Shown here: positions 22,832 to 35,222 of the stretch, one piece after another
Numbering within the stretch: the stretch's first letter is position 1
How the letters are laid out: the number at the start of each line of letters is the position of its first letter
Source: Periconia sp. R9002
Lineage: Eukaryota; Ascomycota; Dothideomycetes; Pleosporales; Periconiaceae
NCBI GenBank assembly: GCA_023627715.1
Contig: JAMAHW010000004.1
Span: 670,311 to 734,310 of the forward strand
DNA: 64,000 bases
Direction of reading: 5' to 3'
Notes under the pieces: generated by a model
Told to the model about the DNA's origin: nothing
Database searches by the model: none
Seen by the model: only the letters and a program-made list of their open reading frames with translations
Position numbers and translations under genes: made by a program

Positions 22832-24141
22832 ATCGTATCTTATCGAATTTGAATGCACAATCAAACGAACGAGCGAGCGAGCGAAGAATACCAGATCCTA
22901 GCAATAATTAGAAAAAAATAGCTATAGATCCGACCGTTCAAACAGAGAACAGAAACAAGGTGCCTGACGAACAAAAAAAAAGTCAAAAGATAAACAGAGG
23001 AAGACGTAAGTAGTCCAAAATCCCCAAACCTCGAACCTCACCAAACCCCATCGAAGGAAAAAGCCCCACACCCCCTCGGATTCTAGAACCCCAAAGAACA
23101 ACAAACAATCCCTCTCATCCCTTCTTCCCCCAATCCCCTCTCATTCCTCGAAATCCAATCTGTTGTTGGGGAGTGGGAAAAAAATTGTGGAGTCAGTTCG
23201 AACGGCAGCGCGATCGCCATTTTTCGATAACGTCATCTTGGGTGGGTTTGGGCTGGAAGTGGAGCCCCCGCCCGCCTGTATTTCGGTGTTTCTTCTGCTG
23301 GCTGTTCACATGTACGCGCGTTGCGTTTTATCATTGTGAGGTCCCGAGGAGGGCTTTTTTTTCTTTCTTTGTTTTCTATTTTTGGGACAGCTGGTTTTTG
23401 GTGGGGTTGGTATGATGGGGGAGAGAGGTGATGATGTTTGGGTAGGCTAGTTTCAACGACTAAATTTACTAGTTGAATCGGCCATCATCGTGTCTCTATT
23501 CTTGGGGGTTAGGGAATGACGTATTCAGACTGTTGCGGTGCCTTTTTTATCGATAGTGTTGGTTTTTATTTTTTATTTTTATTTTTATTTTTGGTCTTTC
23601 GTTAAAGTGACCACGTGAGCTTGGTCTAGACCTCGGGGGTACGTATTCAGTGTCCTTGTTCTTCAATCCGGTGATTTCAATCCTGGAATAGAATTCAGGG
23701 GGAAAAAAATTCAAGAGAGGACTACGCACGTACTACTCGTTAATTGATTGATAGGTAAGTAGGTAGTTGGCTAGAAAGACAGGTAGCGACGTACTCGCAT
23801 TTATGTACACTACTGAGAAGACGGAGACGGTAGAGTTTGAAAGGCTTATGCCAAAAACAAGTCACTGGTGTCTTTCCTGGTTGTTGATTTATAAATTTTC
23901 TTGTTATGTCTACCCGCATTCACGATTCCCTTAGGTCCAGTCACTGACTGTCCGATGAACACATGTACGAAGAAAAACGGAAACAAAAAAAGTGAAGAGA
24001 ACACAACAACTGGATAAAGCAAGTATACACCAGAATGTAGAACGTAACAAAATTCATAACGAGGGTATCATATATACATCAAATCGATGCTTCAACAAAA
24101 CCGCAAACAACCGCCTAATCTATCCCCTATCCTCTTCTCCA
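22832..24141. other. Intergenic upstream of the CSC1-like gene
   Basis: Includes an A/T microsatellite of TTTTA type at about 23565-23593 and TAGGTA-like repeats near 23752-23790. No gene recognised on either strand. Confidence 0.5.
23565..23593. repeat. (TTTTTA)n simple repeat
   Basis: Runs of four to six T separated by single A. Simple-sequence DNA. Confidence 0.7.
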
Positions 24142-26111
24142 TCACCGGTCAACAAAAAACCTCTCCTTGTCCAAAATCTCCGTCACACCCTGGGACCCAT
24201 GAAACACAATCTGCGTGCGACTCAGCGACGTCCTGACAGGTTTGGGGGACCTAAAGATCTCCGACAACTCCTCGAGGGTGCGCCGCCTCGTCTCGACATA
24301 GAAGAAGTAAATAAAGGCAAACTCGAAGATGTCCCAGAAGATGAAGAGGAAGTAGTACTTCCAGCCGGCGCCGGTGAAGGCGATGCCCGTGACGAACGTG
24401 TTGTAGAAACCCGCGATGTTGACGCAGAAGTTGTAAAACGCCATGCCCTTTGCGCGCGACTCGTAGCGGAGGCACTCGACGGGGTAGAGCTGCTGGAGGG
24501 GCGTGTAGCCGGCGGCGAAGACGAAGCCGAAGATGAAGATGAAGGCGATGACGGCCTTGGCCTGGCCGGGGCTCTTTATGCGCGGCGTGTCGTTTTCGTC
24601 GAGGATGGGTTTGCCGTCGGGCCCGTTGACGAGGTTGGTGGCGACGAGCGCGCACACGATAGCGAAGATGATGACGATGGTGCCTGTCGAGACGAGGAGT
24701 TGGGGCCGTCGGCCCCATTTGTCGGTGTAGACGGCTCCGAAGATGGCGCCTGCGAAGCCGATGACGTTTTGCATGCCGTTGTAGAGGAGCCGCGTGTGGT
24801 TGTCGGTGATACCCGCGCCCTGAAGCATGGTGGGATAGTAGTATGAGACGGGGCCGTTGCCGGACCATTGTCCGAAGATGCCCATGGAGAGGACGAGCAT
24901 GGTACGGTAGCGCTGCTCGCGCGAGTTGAAGAGTTCACGGTAGTCCCACCATCGTTTATCGGAGCCGGTCACGGAGATGTCTTCTACCATTTCCTTGTAT
25001 TCAAGTTGGACGATTGGGGAGTCGCGGCTGCCTTCCCCGTGGTATTTAGCCATAGTGTTGAGCGCTTCCTCGTGGCGGTCATTGGCAATCAGCCATCTAT
25101 AAAATCGGGGGTTAGGATATTGTTTCTTTGTATAGGTACGTAAAGCTTAGGTTGAGTGGGATGCTTGCTTACCGTGGTGTTTCCGGGAGGAACGGCGAAC
25201 AGATGAGCACGACACCTGCGAACACCATCTGTAACCAGACGGGAATACGCCAGGATCTTGTGCCAGCCATCGTCGATGTAGCGTATGGGACGAAAGTTCC
25301 AGGGATACCCTGAATTAGACTCATGTCAGTTCAGGTCTTTTCCAAAGACTGCTTCGAATTGAGACTTGTCGTAGAATATGCGATGATATTCGCGACAGTT
25401 TGGAATAACTTACACCAACGAACCAGAATGTATTAAAGATTCCGGTCAAAACGCCTCGATAGGCAGGGTGTGCCATCTCTGAAGCATACGCAGGACCCGC
25501 AGTCGAGGTAATCGCAACACCAAACCCGAGAATAAATCGACCTCCCATGAAACCACCTAGAGTGTGCGTAGTAGCCTGAACGCATGTTCCCACAACGATG
25601 ATGATGCACCCGATAAACATGCCCCATTTTCGCCCTCTAAAATCGGTGGCCGGCCCAGCAGCGAAAGACCCAACAAGATTGCCAATCGTGTAGATAGCGT
25701 ACACGATACCCGTCTCGGGCGTTCCTTTTGTCTTATCAAAGCCAAAGTAGTTTCGATATTGTGGGTAGGAATTGATGGCGCCCATCAGTGATCTAGCATC
25801 TGCATAAGTGGTTTATTCGATGTCGCGTGCGTAGAGGTACCAACCCGTCGTATCCGTTAATACACGAATTCAGTGTCGCAATCAGCAAGCACAGATAGAG
25901 CTAGCAAAATGTAAGCTCAGAACATCCATACCCAATCATATTGATCGAGAAAACGAACCCTCAACATAGCGGGCGTCCATGGTGAAATGACGGCCTTCGC
26001 AGTCGCATCCGCCAAAGCAACATTCTGAACGTTCCGTATCTCTGCCGGCGTATAACTGGGTTTCCGCTCTATCCGTGTCACAACACCATGCTGCTTCGAT
26101 TTCGTTGCCAT
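24142..26111 (-). CDS. MFS sugar transporter (559 aa)
   Basis: Proton-linked or facilitative sugar porter in the plasma membrane, of the type often annotated as lactose permease or general hexose transporter in fungi. Five exons in transcript order: 26111-25959, 25900-25845, 25792-25414, 25309-25173, 25096-24142, all frame-consistent. Sugar-porter signatures: NGYDGSLMGA in TM1, the loop DFRGRKWG, PAYASEMAHPAYRG (PESxR-like region), LPETPRWL, DKWGRRPQLL, and PVECLRYESRAKG. The terminal PETKG-type motif is replaced by VETRRRTLEEL, as in many fungal lactose-permease-like proteins. Length and twelve hydrophobic segments fit. Substrate specificity cannot be read from the sequence. Confidence 0.88.
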
Positions 26112-28158
26112 GTTGGACGAGCAAAATAATCACGCAACAGGGGAGAAGAAGAGAAAAGAAAGGAAACAGAGAATGATTTCCCGTCGAGGTCGACTCGTCC
26201 CACGAAGACCAAGCCTGGGGAAAGCGCGTGAGAGCTCGAGCCTCGATGGATAAAAGACCGGTCCCAAATCTTGGGATCACCCACATTTCATATATAACTA
26301 CCGAAGTAATATAAGAGGCGAAGACCCCCCTGCTTCTCGAAATAACTCTCAGTGGGGAGCCAGCCGGCTGACATGAGAGTGTTGGACGGGTCGCCCGCCC
26401 GCCCGTGTGCATGTATCCTATCGCTAGTTCTTCGCCTTGGATGGTAAGGTTGGCTGTAGAGTGTCATGTTAACACGGGTTCGCAGATAGATGATTGGGGG
26501 ATACGCGTGTAAGCTTTGTGTGTGCGTTGCGAATACGATCAAGGCGAACAATGCCCTTGTCGAAATGCTTGCATGGGGTTCTAAAGCCATTCTAGATGCG
26601 GCGGGCGTGCGTCGCAGCCGTCGCAGGATGGTTGGCGCTCCATCTGTTCTCCTCGCTGTTACGAGATGTCGCCCGTGTTCTCTGCAGTGAGATTGTGCAT
26701 TGTTGCGGCGTGGATTGTTTTCCTTCGTCCTCTTATTGTGACTGTGCCACCGTAGCTCTCCTTTTTCCTGCTGGTGTTTTCGAAAAGATAAGCCATGCCG
26801 CCTTTTACGACTCGTAAGAATCCGTGTGTCGTCACTGCGAAATTCGAGAAAAGTCGACATAATTTGTGGCTGGGGAGTAACGGGCCGCTACCCTACCAAT
26901 TCTCCCGACACAGAGAAACAAGTTTAGGGTACAAGAAGAGGCGCCTTTCCACAGCGATAAACGGCCGCCTCCCTTGTATCGAGAAGGTGCCGTTGATCGG
27001 CATGCGGGGTATCTAGATCCTCGGGGTAGTCACCTGCAAAAAGAAACATAGTATTTTGTGGGGAAGCGCAGGGCAATCTATACAGTATTCCTTGATATCC
27101 ATATTGATGGTCGGACGGAACGACTCGGCCGCGCTAAGACCGGAATAGCGCGCCGTGGATGTTATATGAACATTGAGCGTCCTTCTGGGATTTTGCACAT
27201 CGACAATTATGTTTCTCTTGCGTGCTTCGTGCTGGCTTGGTGTGGAAGCTTTCGATTCCGTCAATGGGGGGAAGGGATCCTTGCGCTATAGCACCAAGGA
27301 CGTTTTCTTTTGATCAATCTGGGTGGATGGATGGAAGACGCCACTTCACCATATTTCAACAAAGTCTAGAGTATAGAAATCACACTTTTCTGTTTTTTTA
27401 AGAGAAGAAAAAGAAAGAAAGGACGACATCATCGCACGCCCTTCCCGATTTTCAATCAAAAAGATCAACCCCTTTCCCCTCAAAAAAATTGAAATAAAAG
27501 GAATCACCCCAACCCAAAACCACACCCCCACCACCACACACACATACATATCTACACTTCAACACCCCTCCAACACCCATCATCAATCAATCTCATCTAC
27601 CAACAATAACCGGCGGCCTTATCACGAAACTCCCATCCATCATCATGGCCCACCTTCCCAGAAACCCCCCACGTCCCTTCTCCCCCAAATACACACATCT
27701 ATACTTAGATACATGTATAATGATATCCGCAAACCCGGTTCTTATTTCACTTCTTTCCAAAGGAGCTCGCTCGACTGAATCACTAGAAGCTTAATGGGAC
27801 CTGTTATTAGGTATCGGCGCTCCCGGATCAGTTTGTTAACCCACGCCGGAGTTTCCGGTATAAAAGTTGGTGTTTTGCGTTTTTTTTTCCAGATATGTGA
27901 CGTACACAATGATGACAGATGTAGTGAGTGCGTGAGTGAGTGACTCGTCTGCGCTGCTTCAAAAATTTCTATTTTAAGTGAAGTTTCCCCCATGGGAAGT
28001 GGAGATCAGTGTCAAACCTATATGTAGATGTTAAAAAAAACATGCAGTCGCTACATATTCAAAACACAATTGCACCCACCCCATCTCAGTCTCCAGTACG
28101 GGTATTTCAACTCCTAAACATCATCCATAACTCCCGCGAACATCAAACACAAAGCAGC
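26112..28158. other. Intergenic, 2 kb, between two minus-strand genes
   Basis: Promoter of the sugar transporter on the left and 3' flank of the septin-domain gene on the right. Several frames of 60-190 codons occur but overlap each other on both strands and show no family features. Poly-A/C-rich stretches at about 27480-27545. Confidence 0.5.
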
Positions 28159-30735
28159 TCATTCTCCCGTTGCCCCTGCCAACCAACCCCAAACACCACC
28201 CTCACGAACAGTCATTTGCCAGCCCGAAACCCTGCCGACAGCCACTATACACGCACCCAAAACACTCATACCACCCAACAGCTTCACGAGCACGAAACCT
28301 CGTCGTTTGACCTCATCACTGAAATCGCACAAACCTAAAGGATCGCGTGAGTCCATCCCGTTAGCTCTACTGAATCGCTGTGCAGATTCTTCCGTCTTCA
28401 TAACATTACCACGTCTAGCGACCGCCCAATCGGCTCTTGGCGATCCGCCGGGCGAGGCAACAATGTTCCCGCTCGCTACTTCTTCACCTACACGTTCTAG
28501 CAGCCACTTTGCTCTTTCGGTCCGCTGTAGTTCATCGTATCTCTCACGTTCATTACGCACGCTTCTTTGGAGATCGGTGGCCCATTTGGCTAGTCGTACT
28601 TCTGCGAGTCGCTGTTCGCCGTGGGCGGCATGCTGATATCGGGCTAGTTGAAATTCACTAGGTTGTTCAGGATTCTCGGGTTGCGTATGGGATAGTGATG
28701 GTGATGCGGGAAATGGCGATTGTAATAGGGAGGTATAGAAAGGTGATCCCATTTGAGGAACAAGGACACCCGAAGGTGAGGTAGAAGAGAATAGAGAAGA
28801 GGCTGCTGATGCTTGAACAAGTCAGTATATTGATATGCATGGGATGGAGTCGGCAACGTACCATGTAGTGCTGTTCCTGTCAGACCTACAGACGCACTCG
28901 ATACACTGCCGTGTTTTATGGATTGTTTTCTAATCTCTGGTAAAATGAACGATTCGTCTGGGAGCTTTGTACGGCGTCTCCAAGCAAGAAATTTCTTTGC
29001 CGCAGCATGTCGAAGCCAAGCAATGGACTCAGGGTCAAATACTCGGCTGATAAGTGCTGTAAGCTCTGAAGGTAAGATGGGCTGTACATAGTCCGGCGAC
29101 ATTAGCAGCGAAGCATCCATGGTCTCCGTGTCGGGTCCAAGTATTGATGAAACTGCATAAGGGTATGTTGGGGTGGTGAAGGGAAACTGTTTCGCCTCGG
29201 TTGCCGCAGCCAGATCAGAAGTAGGTGATGGTTCATCCTCTGGAAGACCTTGTATGGCAAGCAAAGCATCATCTATGGCAGTACCAAAGAGGAAAGGTTT
29301 GATGGAGGTGAGCTGCAAACGTGCGAGTATGGAAGTCTTGACGGCAACCAGTTCCGTGCGCGAAAGCGTGTCGGACTGTGCAATAATTGGAATGACATTG
29401 GTCAGACTAGATAGTCGCTGCATGTATTCAATATGTTGGGAAATGTCGTGAGCTATTCATAGGTAAGCATATGATCATTGGCAATAGTAGAGTGGCCACA
29501 ACTTACTCGGTGGTAGCAAGTAAAGAACGGCATCGACGGAAAGTCCACCGCTACCTCCAACAATCCCCACTAGATCGTTGTCATCGAGCGTGGTCATGGA
29601 TGTGGTTTGATATAATTGCGACTCGATGTAGTCGATCACATAATTGATATCCTCGGCCTTGCGTTTCTCGGAGGTTGAGCTAAACCCTGGTGTATCGACG
29701 AAGCAGATATTTCTCTCCAAAACAGTGTCGGTAGTCGAGCTCTTCCGCTTCCTTGATGTCCGGGACTCCTCCATATCAGTCCACCAAGAAGGATATGGTT
29801 TCGTGCTTGCATGCATCTCTACGATTCGTGAAGTCCCAACAGATGTGAACTTCTGTTTGCGAGAAATGGGTTTCGATTGTGGTGGCTGAACGAGGGAGCT
29901 AGATGGTGACAGGTCGTCGACGTGAACAATGTCATCGCATGACTGCACGATGGACCGAATGAACGAAGTCTTCCCAATACCTGGCATAAAGATATTAGTT
30001 TTGGAGTTGAAAGAATGGTATGCAATGTGGATTTGTCGACATACCGGATTCACCCGCAACAAGAAGTTTCAGCTTCCCCATCGCCTTTCCTTTGTTTGTA
30101 AAGGGCCTTCGAGATGGCATCTGTATACTGGGCATCACCAGCTGCGGAAAGCTGCCGGGACTGCCTGGGGCGGCATCTTCCTCCTCTTCACTGGATGCAA
30201 TAGCTTGACTTATGACCTCATCTGATGCTGGATCTTCGTCGGAAAGTTTGAGAGATTGTACGGAAATGGACCTAGGAGTGCTAGGTATGGCTGACGTGGG
30301 CACGGGGGAACGTGAATCTGAATCCAGAGGCGTGAGGGGGTTGGATAGGGTATTGTTGGAGGGGATTCGTCTAAGCAGCCGTGTAGGTGATGACTTCTTC
30401 TCTGGGTCCTTTCTCGAAATCTTGGGCGAGCCAGGAGAGCTCCGTCTAGGCCATTCATTGCCTTTGGCAGCGTTTGGAGGAACATGTTCACTCTTGGTCG
30501 TGTCATCTGCCGCAGCCTCATTCCCGAAAGCCGCCTCTAGGGTATCCGCAAGGCTTTGTACGCCATAGTTGCTACTGCGCTGCTTCACTGTCGCGAGCGA
30601 CTGGTCCATCTCCTCTTCGCTCTTCATAAAGAAGGCGGTGGGAACATGGCTGGGGGCGGCGGGAGCTTCCGCGAGACTCGACTTTCGGGATCGTGGTTTG
30701 GCGGGCAGGGCGTCGCCGGCCGACAGCGGCCTCAT
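28159..30735 (-). CDS. Septin-type GTPase-domain protein with C-terminal membrane segment (802 aa)
   Basis: Four exons in transcript order: 30735-30045, 29980-29507, 29452-28862, 28811-28159. Residues 1-220 are disordered and rich in Ser, Pro and Glu. The G domain follows: P-loop GESGIGKTS (about 227-235, split by intron 1), VDTPGF as G3, and IIAQSD as a G4 variant of the septin AKAD. The region YLLPPTHDISQHIEYMQRLS matches the septin segment between G3 and G4. After the G domain come an Arg/Glu-rich coiled-coil-like helix (about 650-710) and a hydrophobic segment at about 757-778. Classical septins polymerise at the cortex; this divergent protein has a long N-terminal extension and a likely membrane anchor, so filament formation is uncertain. 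The start is the ATG at 30735; the frame is open further upstream without a better ATG. Confidence 0.8.
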
Positions 30736-31821
30736 GGTTTCACACGGAGGAAGAGGGTTGGAAAGCAGAGGCGAACATGTACTTGAGGCAGACTCATCTA
30801 CAGTACAAGATGCAGGAGAGTGGTGAGGTAAGTCATTCAATAGAGCGGGCGGATACACCCAGCTTGGGTACCCGTTTAGTACCTACCCCGCTTTAAGCCT
30901 GTACCGAGCAGATAAGTCGGGCAGAGAGAGATAAAGAAGCAAACCGCGACAATAGCCCCAGTTCACGCTCTGGATGTATAGATGTGCAGGTATGGCCTGG
31001 GCAGGAAGAGTTGTCTCTACATGTATAGAGGCATCAGGATGGCTGCAGCTGTTGCTGTGGTGCCGTCTCTGGCTGACTTGAGCGGGCCGCCACAGCTGCG
31101 TGTTGGTTGGCAAATCACAATCATCGCCAACCCCCCATCGCCAGAACAAAGCTATTCACATGTTTACAGTAGAACGGATTGTATCATTCAGTCAGTTTAT
31201 TATACAGTTGCAGCCCAGTTTCCACCTCATTTTACCCGTAGATTCGTTCAACGACCCGCGACGCCAGCCTTGTATCCTAGGAAATATTGCTGTACACCAT
31301 TTCACCGATTTTTTCCGGGTACAAAAAATACCAAAAAACCACATGGCGTGACGTTTTGAGACCTTGACCACCCATTGAATCCCCCCCTGATCGAGTTAAG
31401 TACACTTTGTACCCGCAAACTTAGGTCCTGTCGCAACAACAGGCCCCTGCCGTGACGTCTCCACCTGTCCAGCCCAGCCCAGCCCACCTATGCCGTATTG
31501 AAAAGAGGATATCAAAAACATGAACAAGGGAAAAGAAAGACGAATAGGTAATGGGAAAACACAGGGTCGAACCGGTACATACGATACAGGAGAATGCCAA
31601 AAAGGGACACGCTATGCAAGGGTACGGGTGCCATAGCATAAAAGTGCAGGCGCCCAACTTTTGTCGAAAAGGAACTGAGGTTTTTGGGGGGATAAACGCT
31701 GAAGGACAGATACAGTACAGTGAAACAAGCCGTGAGTCGTATTGCCGATGGACAACGTCAATACAGCAATGGCGACGACGAAGGGAAACAAAACGAAGGG
31801 TTATGTATGCTTTGGAAGCTT
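30736..31821. other. Intergenic, septin-like promoter and NTF2-RRM gene 3' flank
   Basis: The left part is the leader and promoter of the septin-domain gene. About 31420-31821 is probably 3' UTR of the NTF2/RRM gene. No gene seen between. Confidence 0.5.
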
Positions 31822-33562
31822 TCATGCGTCCTGAGCTCCACCACGGCCACGGACAGAACCGCCACGACCACCACGCTGGAAGTTGTTGCCACGTTGGGAA
31901 CCACCCATACCGCCACGACCGCGGGGAGCACCACCGCCACGAGAGAAGAATGGCTGAGGAGGACGTGTGCGGCGCTCCTCGACCTTGATTTCGATGCCGT
32001 TCACGGTGTGGGGGTTGGCGTTGACGGCAGCTTGGAATCCGGCAGGCGTTTTGAAATCGACAAAGGCGCAGTTCTGCAAATATTGATGTCAGCTGAGTCA
32101 AAACATAATCAAAATATCGGGAGAATGAGCTTACCTTGCCACGGCTAATGTCTAGGTATTCGACCTCGCCAAACTTGGACATGGCGCTCCTCAAAGCACC
32201 CTCCTCAACTTGGCTGTACACGTTCTTGATGTAGGCACGTTTCTGGTCGGCGTCAGAGGGAGCTTGAGTCTGGGTACGCGACTGTTCCTTCTTGTGGCCA
32301 CCAACGCTCTGCCAGCCTGAAGCATCGCCCTGGCTGTTGGCGGGGGAAGCCTCGCGAGCAGGCGCAGAAACTTGAGCGGGCACAGCCGAGGGTTGGCTTG
32401 GTGCTGGTGTAGCAGCAGCCTTGGCTTGCGCAGGTGCTTGTTGGCTGCTAGACGGGACAGCGGGCATGGCGACCTTGTGAGCTGAAGCTGCAAGACTTGC
32501 CCATGTACGAGGAGCAGCAGGCTTAGGAGGAGCAGCGGGTGTAGCAACAGGAGCGGCCTTCGGAGCAGCGGGAACGGGTGTAGGCGTAGGGTCTTTAGGC
32601 TTTTCGGGTTCTACGGCCTCCTCCTGGGCTGGAACCTCGGGCTCCGCACTCGGTTCTTCAACAGCAGCCGAACTATCTTCAGTCTGTCCAACCTCGCTAG
32701 TTTCAGTAGTAGATGTACCGTTGACGGCAGCTGGTGCCGGGGCCTCGTCTGCAGGCTCTTCCTTGGTCGCCTCCTCGAGCTTGTCATCGACCTTGGCCAG
32801 AATCTCCTCGCTGGAAGTAATTTCGGCGTTCTGCTTCTCCTCCTCTTCCTCGGGTGCGGCAGCAGCAGGAGCAGATTCTTGCGCGCCAGCAGCGGAGGTT
32901 GAGAGTTCCTGCTGGAGCTCTTCCTCCTCCTCCGTCTCCTCGGAAAGATATCGGAAGATATCGTTGAGAACAAAGTATCCGTTCGTCTGCTCTGCCAATA
33001 TGAAGGTCTGGACAAATCGTTTGTGAGGTTGACCCTTGTTCGAGATCTCGCCGATGACTTGGATAACGATGTTGGCGTCAGAACCTTGAGAATCGACATT
33101 GGTGACGCGGACCTTGGTGTCATGGAAATCGAGTTCTTTGATTCGATCATTGATAGCCTTCACAACACTAGATTAGCAAAAGCCAATCGCCGCTGAAATC
33201 ATCATTTCACATACCTTCTGACCGACGCACACATTGACCTTGTCTTCCTCCGTACCGGACACAAATTGCGATCGTTTGTTGTAGAAAAGCTAGATCGCTC
33301 GCGTTAGTTTTTTATTATAGAACTCTGAAAATGATGAATAACGTACGTATAGCTTGTCGGGGGTCTTGCTCAAAGTGGTGTAGTATTGCTCCACAAAGTA
33401 CCAGCCAACCTCGTCTTTTGGGATCTGGTCGGCGGACGCGTTGTTCGAGGGCTGGTTGGTGGCTGCGGGCTGGGAAGCGTAACCAGTAGCATTGTTCGCT
33501 ACGGCATCATACCCTTGATGCGCATAGTTGCCATTGACAGGAACGGAGTCGGTGCTAGCCAT
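31822..33562 (-). CDS. NTF2-RRM-RGG protein of the G3BP/Nxt3 type (521 aa)
   Basis: Cytoplasmic RNA-binding protein of the G3BP family (fission yeast Nxt3), linked in other organisms to stress granules and as cofactor of the Ubp3/USP10 deubiquitinase. Four exons in transcript order: 33562-33347, 33289-33215, 33157-32135, 32073-31822. The NTF2-like domain spans about residues 48-170 (VGWYFVEQYYTTLSKTPDKLY, then IKELDFHDTKV and YFVLNDIFRYL). A long Ala/Pro/Glu-rich disordered linker follows. The RRM at about 408-480 shows AYIKNV as RNP2 and NCAFVDF as RNP1, split by the last intron. The tail is RGG-rich (GGGAPRGRGG, GGRGGSVRGRGG). Order and spacing match G3BP proteins well. Confidence 0.9.
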
Positions 33563-35222
33563 CTCGATGAGTGGTAGGTAAGGGTCGGTAGTCGTAGGAT
33601 CGAGATCGCGTGGGCTTCGAGCGTGCAGGTATCAAGAATAGGGTTGGAATATAGAGATGGCACAGAGAAGCTGACGAAGCAGTCAGTAAAAGAGGTAGAT
33701 GGAAAAAGAGAGCAAGGTACTGCTATTGTCGAGGGCTACTGACTGAATCTGTGGCTGTCGGAGTAGAGGAAGGATTGCGGAGGATGCCGGTAGTCAAGTG
33801 AGTGTGACGTAGGCTTCCGGATGCGAATTAGATAGACCTATATAGGAACCGTCGGTTAGATATGGAAGAACGACAAATGTGAGGATGGAGATGGATGACA
33901 GAGGGTGGCGGATGGGGACGACGATTGTATAGTGAGGAGCATGAGGTGCAAGACGAAATTTGCGACTAAGCTTGCGGGCGGACGTTTAGTGGGGGCACGG
34001 GCTACCTACAACATTGCTTATATAATCCACATGTGTGGCTCTGGTTCTAACTCTGGCTGTTCAATCTTCACTTCGTCTCGCGGTCTAATGTATATGATAT
34101 CGCCTTTGGCCAGTGACTTGGGAACGCGGCAGCCAGCAGCCATCCCTTCAACTCCCTACAATAGCATAGTGTCTTTCGATGTTTTTCTATAGCAGCTGTC
34201 AACTGCGCGCGCAATGGCAGGACTCTTCTCACGAATATTTTGAATCAAATTGTGCCTAGACCATCGTTTGCTACCATCACACGAGCTACTCGATGTATTC
34301 GGTCCTTTGGGGCGAGCCGTTGGTGGTGTTGGAGTTGCTGATGCAAGATAGAGCCAATGCCAGAGTCACGATCGGACGGATTCTTGCACCAACAGGCCAT
34401 CCTGTTATCGAGCATAATACAAAGTGTCCCTAGCCGTGCCTCATTACCATGACCGATCTAGGAATAGAAGTGAGGGACCAAACTGGGCGGTAGGCAAACG
34501 CACTTAAACAATAACGAAACCTAAACGCGAAACAAAAAAAAAGTTGAGCTTGGGAAGCTTATCGTACCTATGTAGCTAGACTCTGACTACTTGTACGGAC
34601 CCTGAAACCACTTTGTACGAACTTCCCAGGTGCCTGGTGCGCTCAGCAAGCATCAATCGGACAACGTAATTGGGCCCCCAAATGTTGACGTAAACATTGC
34701 TTTTATCTAAGCAGAATATGCAAGGCATCCTTTTTGATTAGTTTCATTGTACCCATCGTATTCAGGGCCCAACTGTTCCAGGTTCGGAGACAACGGAGAA
34801 GAAAACCATAGGTCCGATCCCGTTCTGCGATGCAAGTGTCATTACTTCGGCATTTTCTTTATATTCGGCCCAAAGTTCACACAAGGCCTTTTCGTCTTCG
34901 TAAATGACTACTTTCAAACTACGCTAACATCTCACACGTGGACATTTATCTTGATCTTGACTCAATTCGGAGGTAATTCTCATCTCCGACGATGTACGAA
35001 ACCCCAGGTGCCGCTAGCTCTCGGCTCTGTCGCAACGCGAAAGACCGAGTCGCGCCCATGTTCCCCCTACAAAAACAATGAGTCGCACACCCTTTGTATA
35101 TAATAGACATTGATGATCTGTACAACGTGTCGTGATGAGTTGTTACTGACCGTTTCCGTCCTCACTCCCTCTTGCTTCACAGTATCTCCTAGAGCCTCGT
35201 TAACAGCAATCAACTTCGAACC
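33563..35222. other. Divergent intergenic, 1.7 kb
   Basis: Bidirectional promoter region of the NTF2/RRM gene and the MFS gene. Short frames at 33905-34192 and 34747-35103 have no reliable family match. No repeat or RNA gene recognised. Confidence 0.5.

Noticed and set aside
26288..26860. 190-codon minus-strand frame upstream of the sugar transporter
   Set aside because: Overlaps frames on the other strand, composition atypical, no conserved motif.
34747..35103. 118-codon frame with a hydrophobic stretch (FGPKFTQGLFVFVNDYF) before the MFS gene, considered as a transporter relic
   Set aside because: I could not match the segment to a specific position of a transporter family, nor find adjoining exons.
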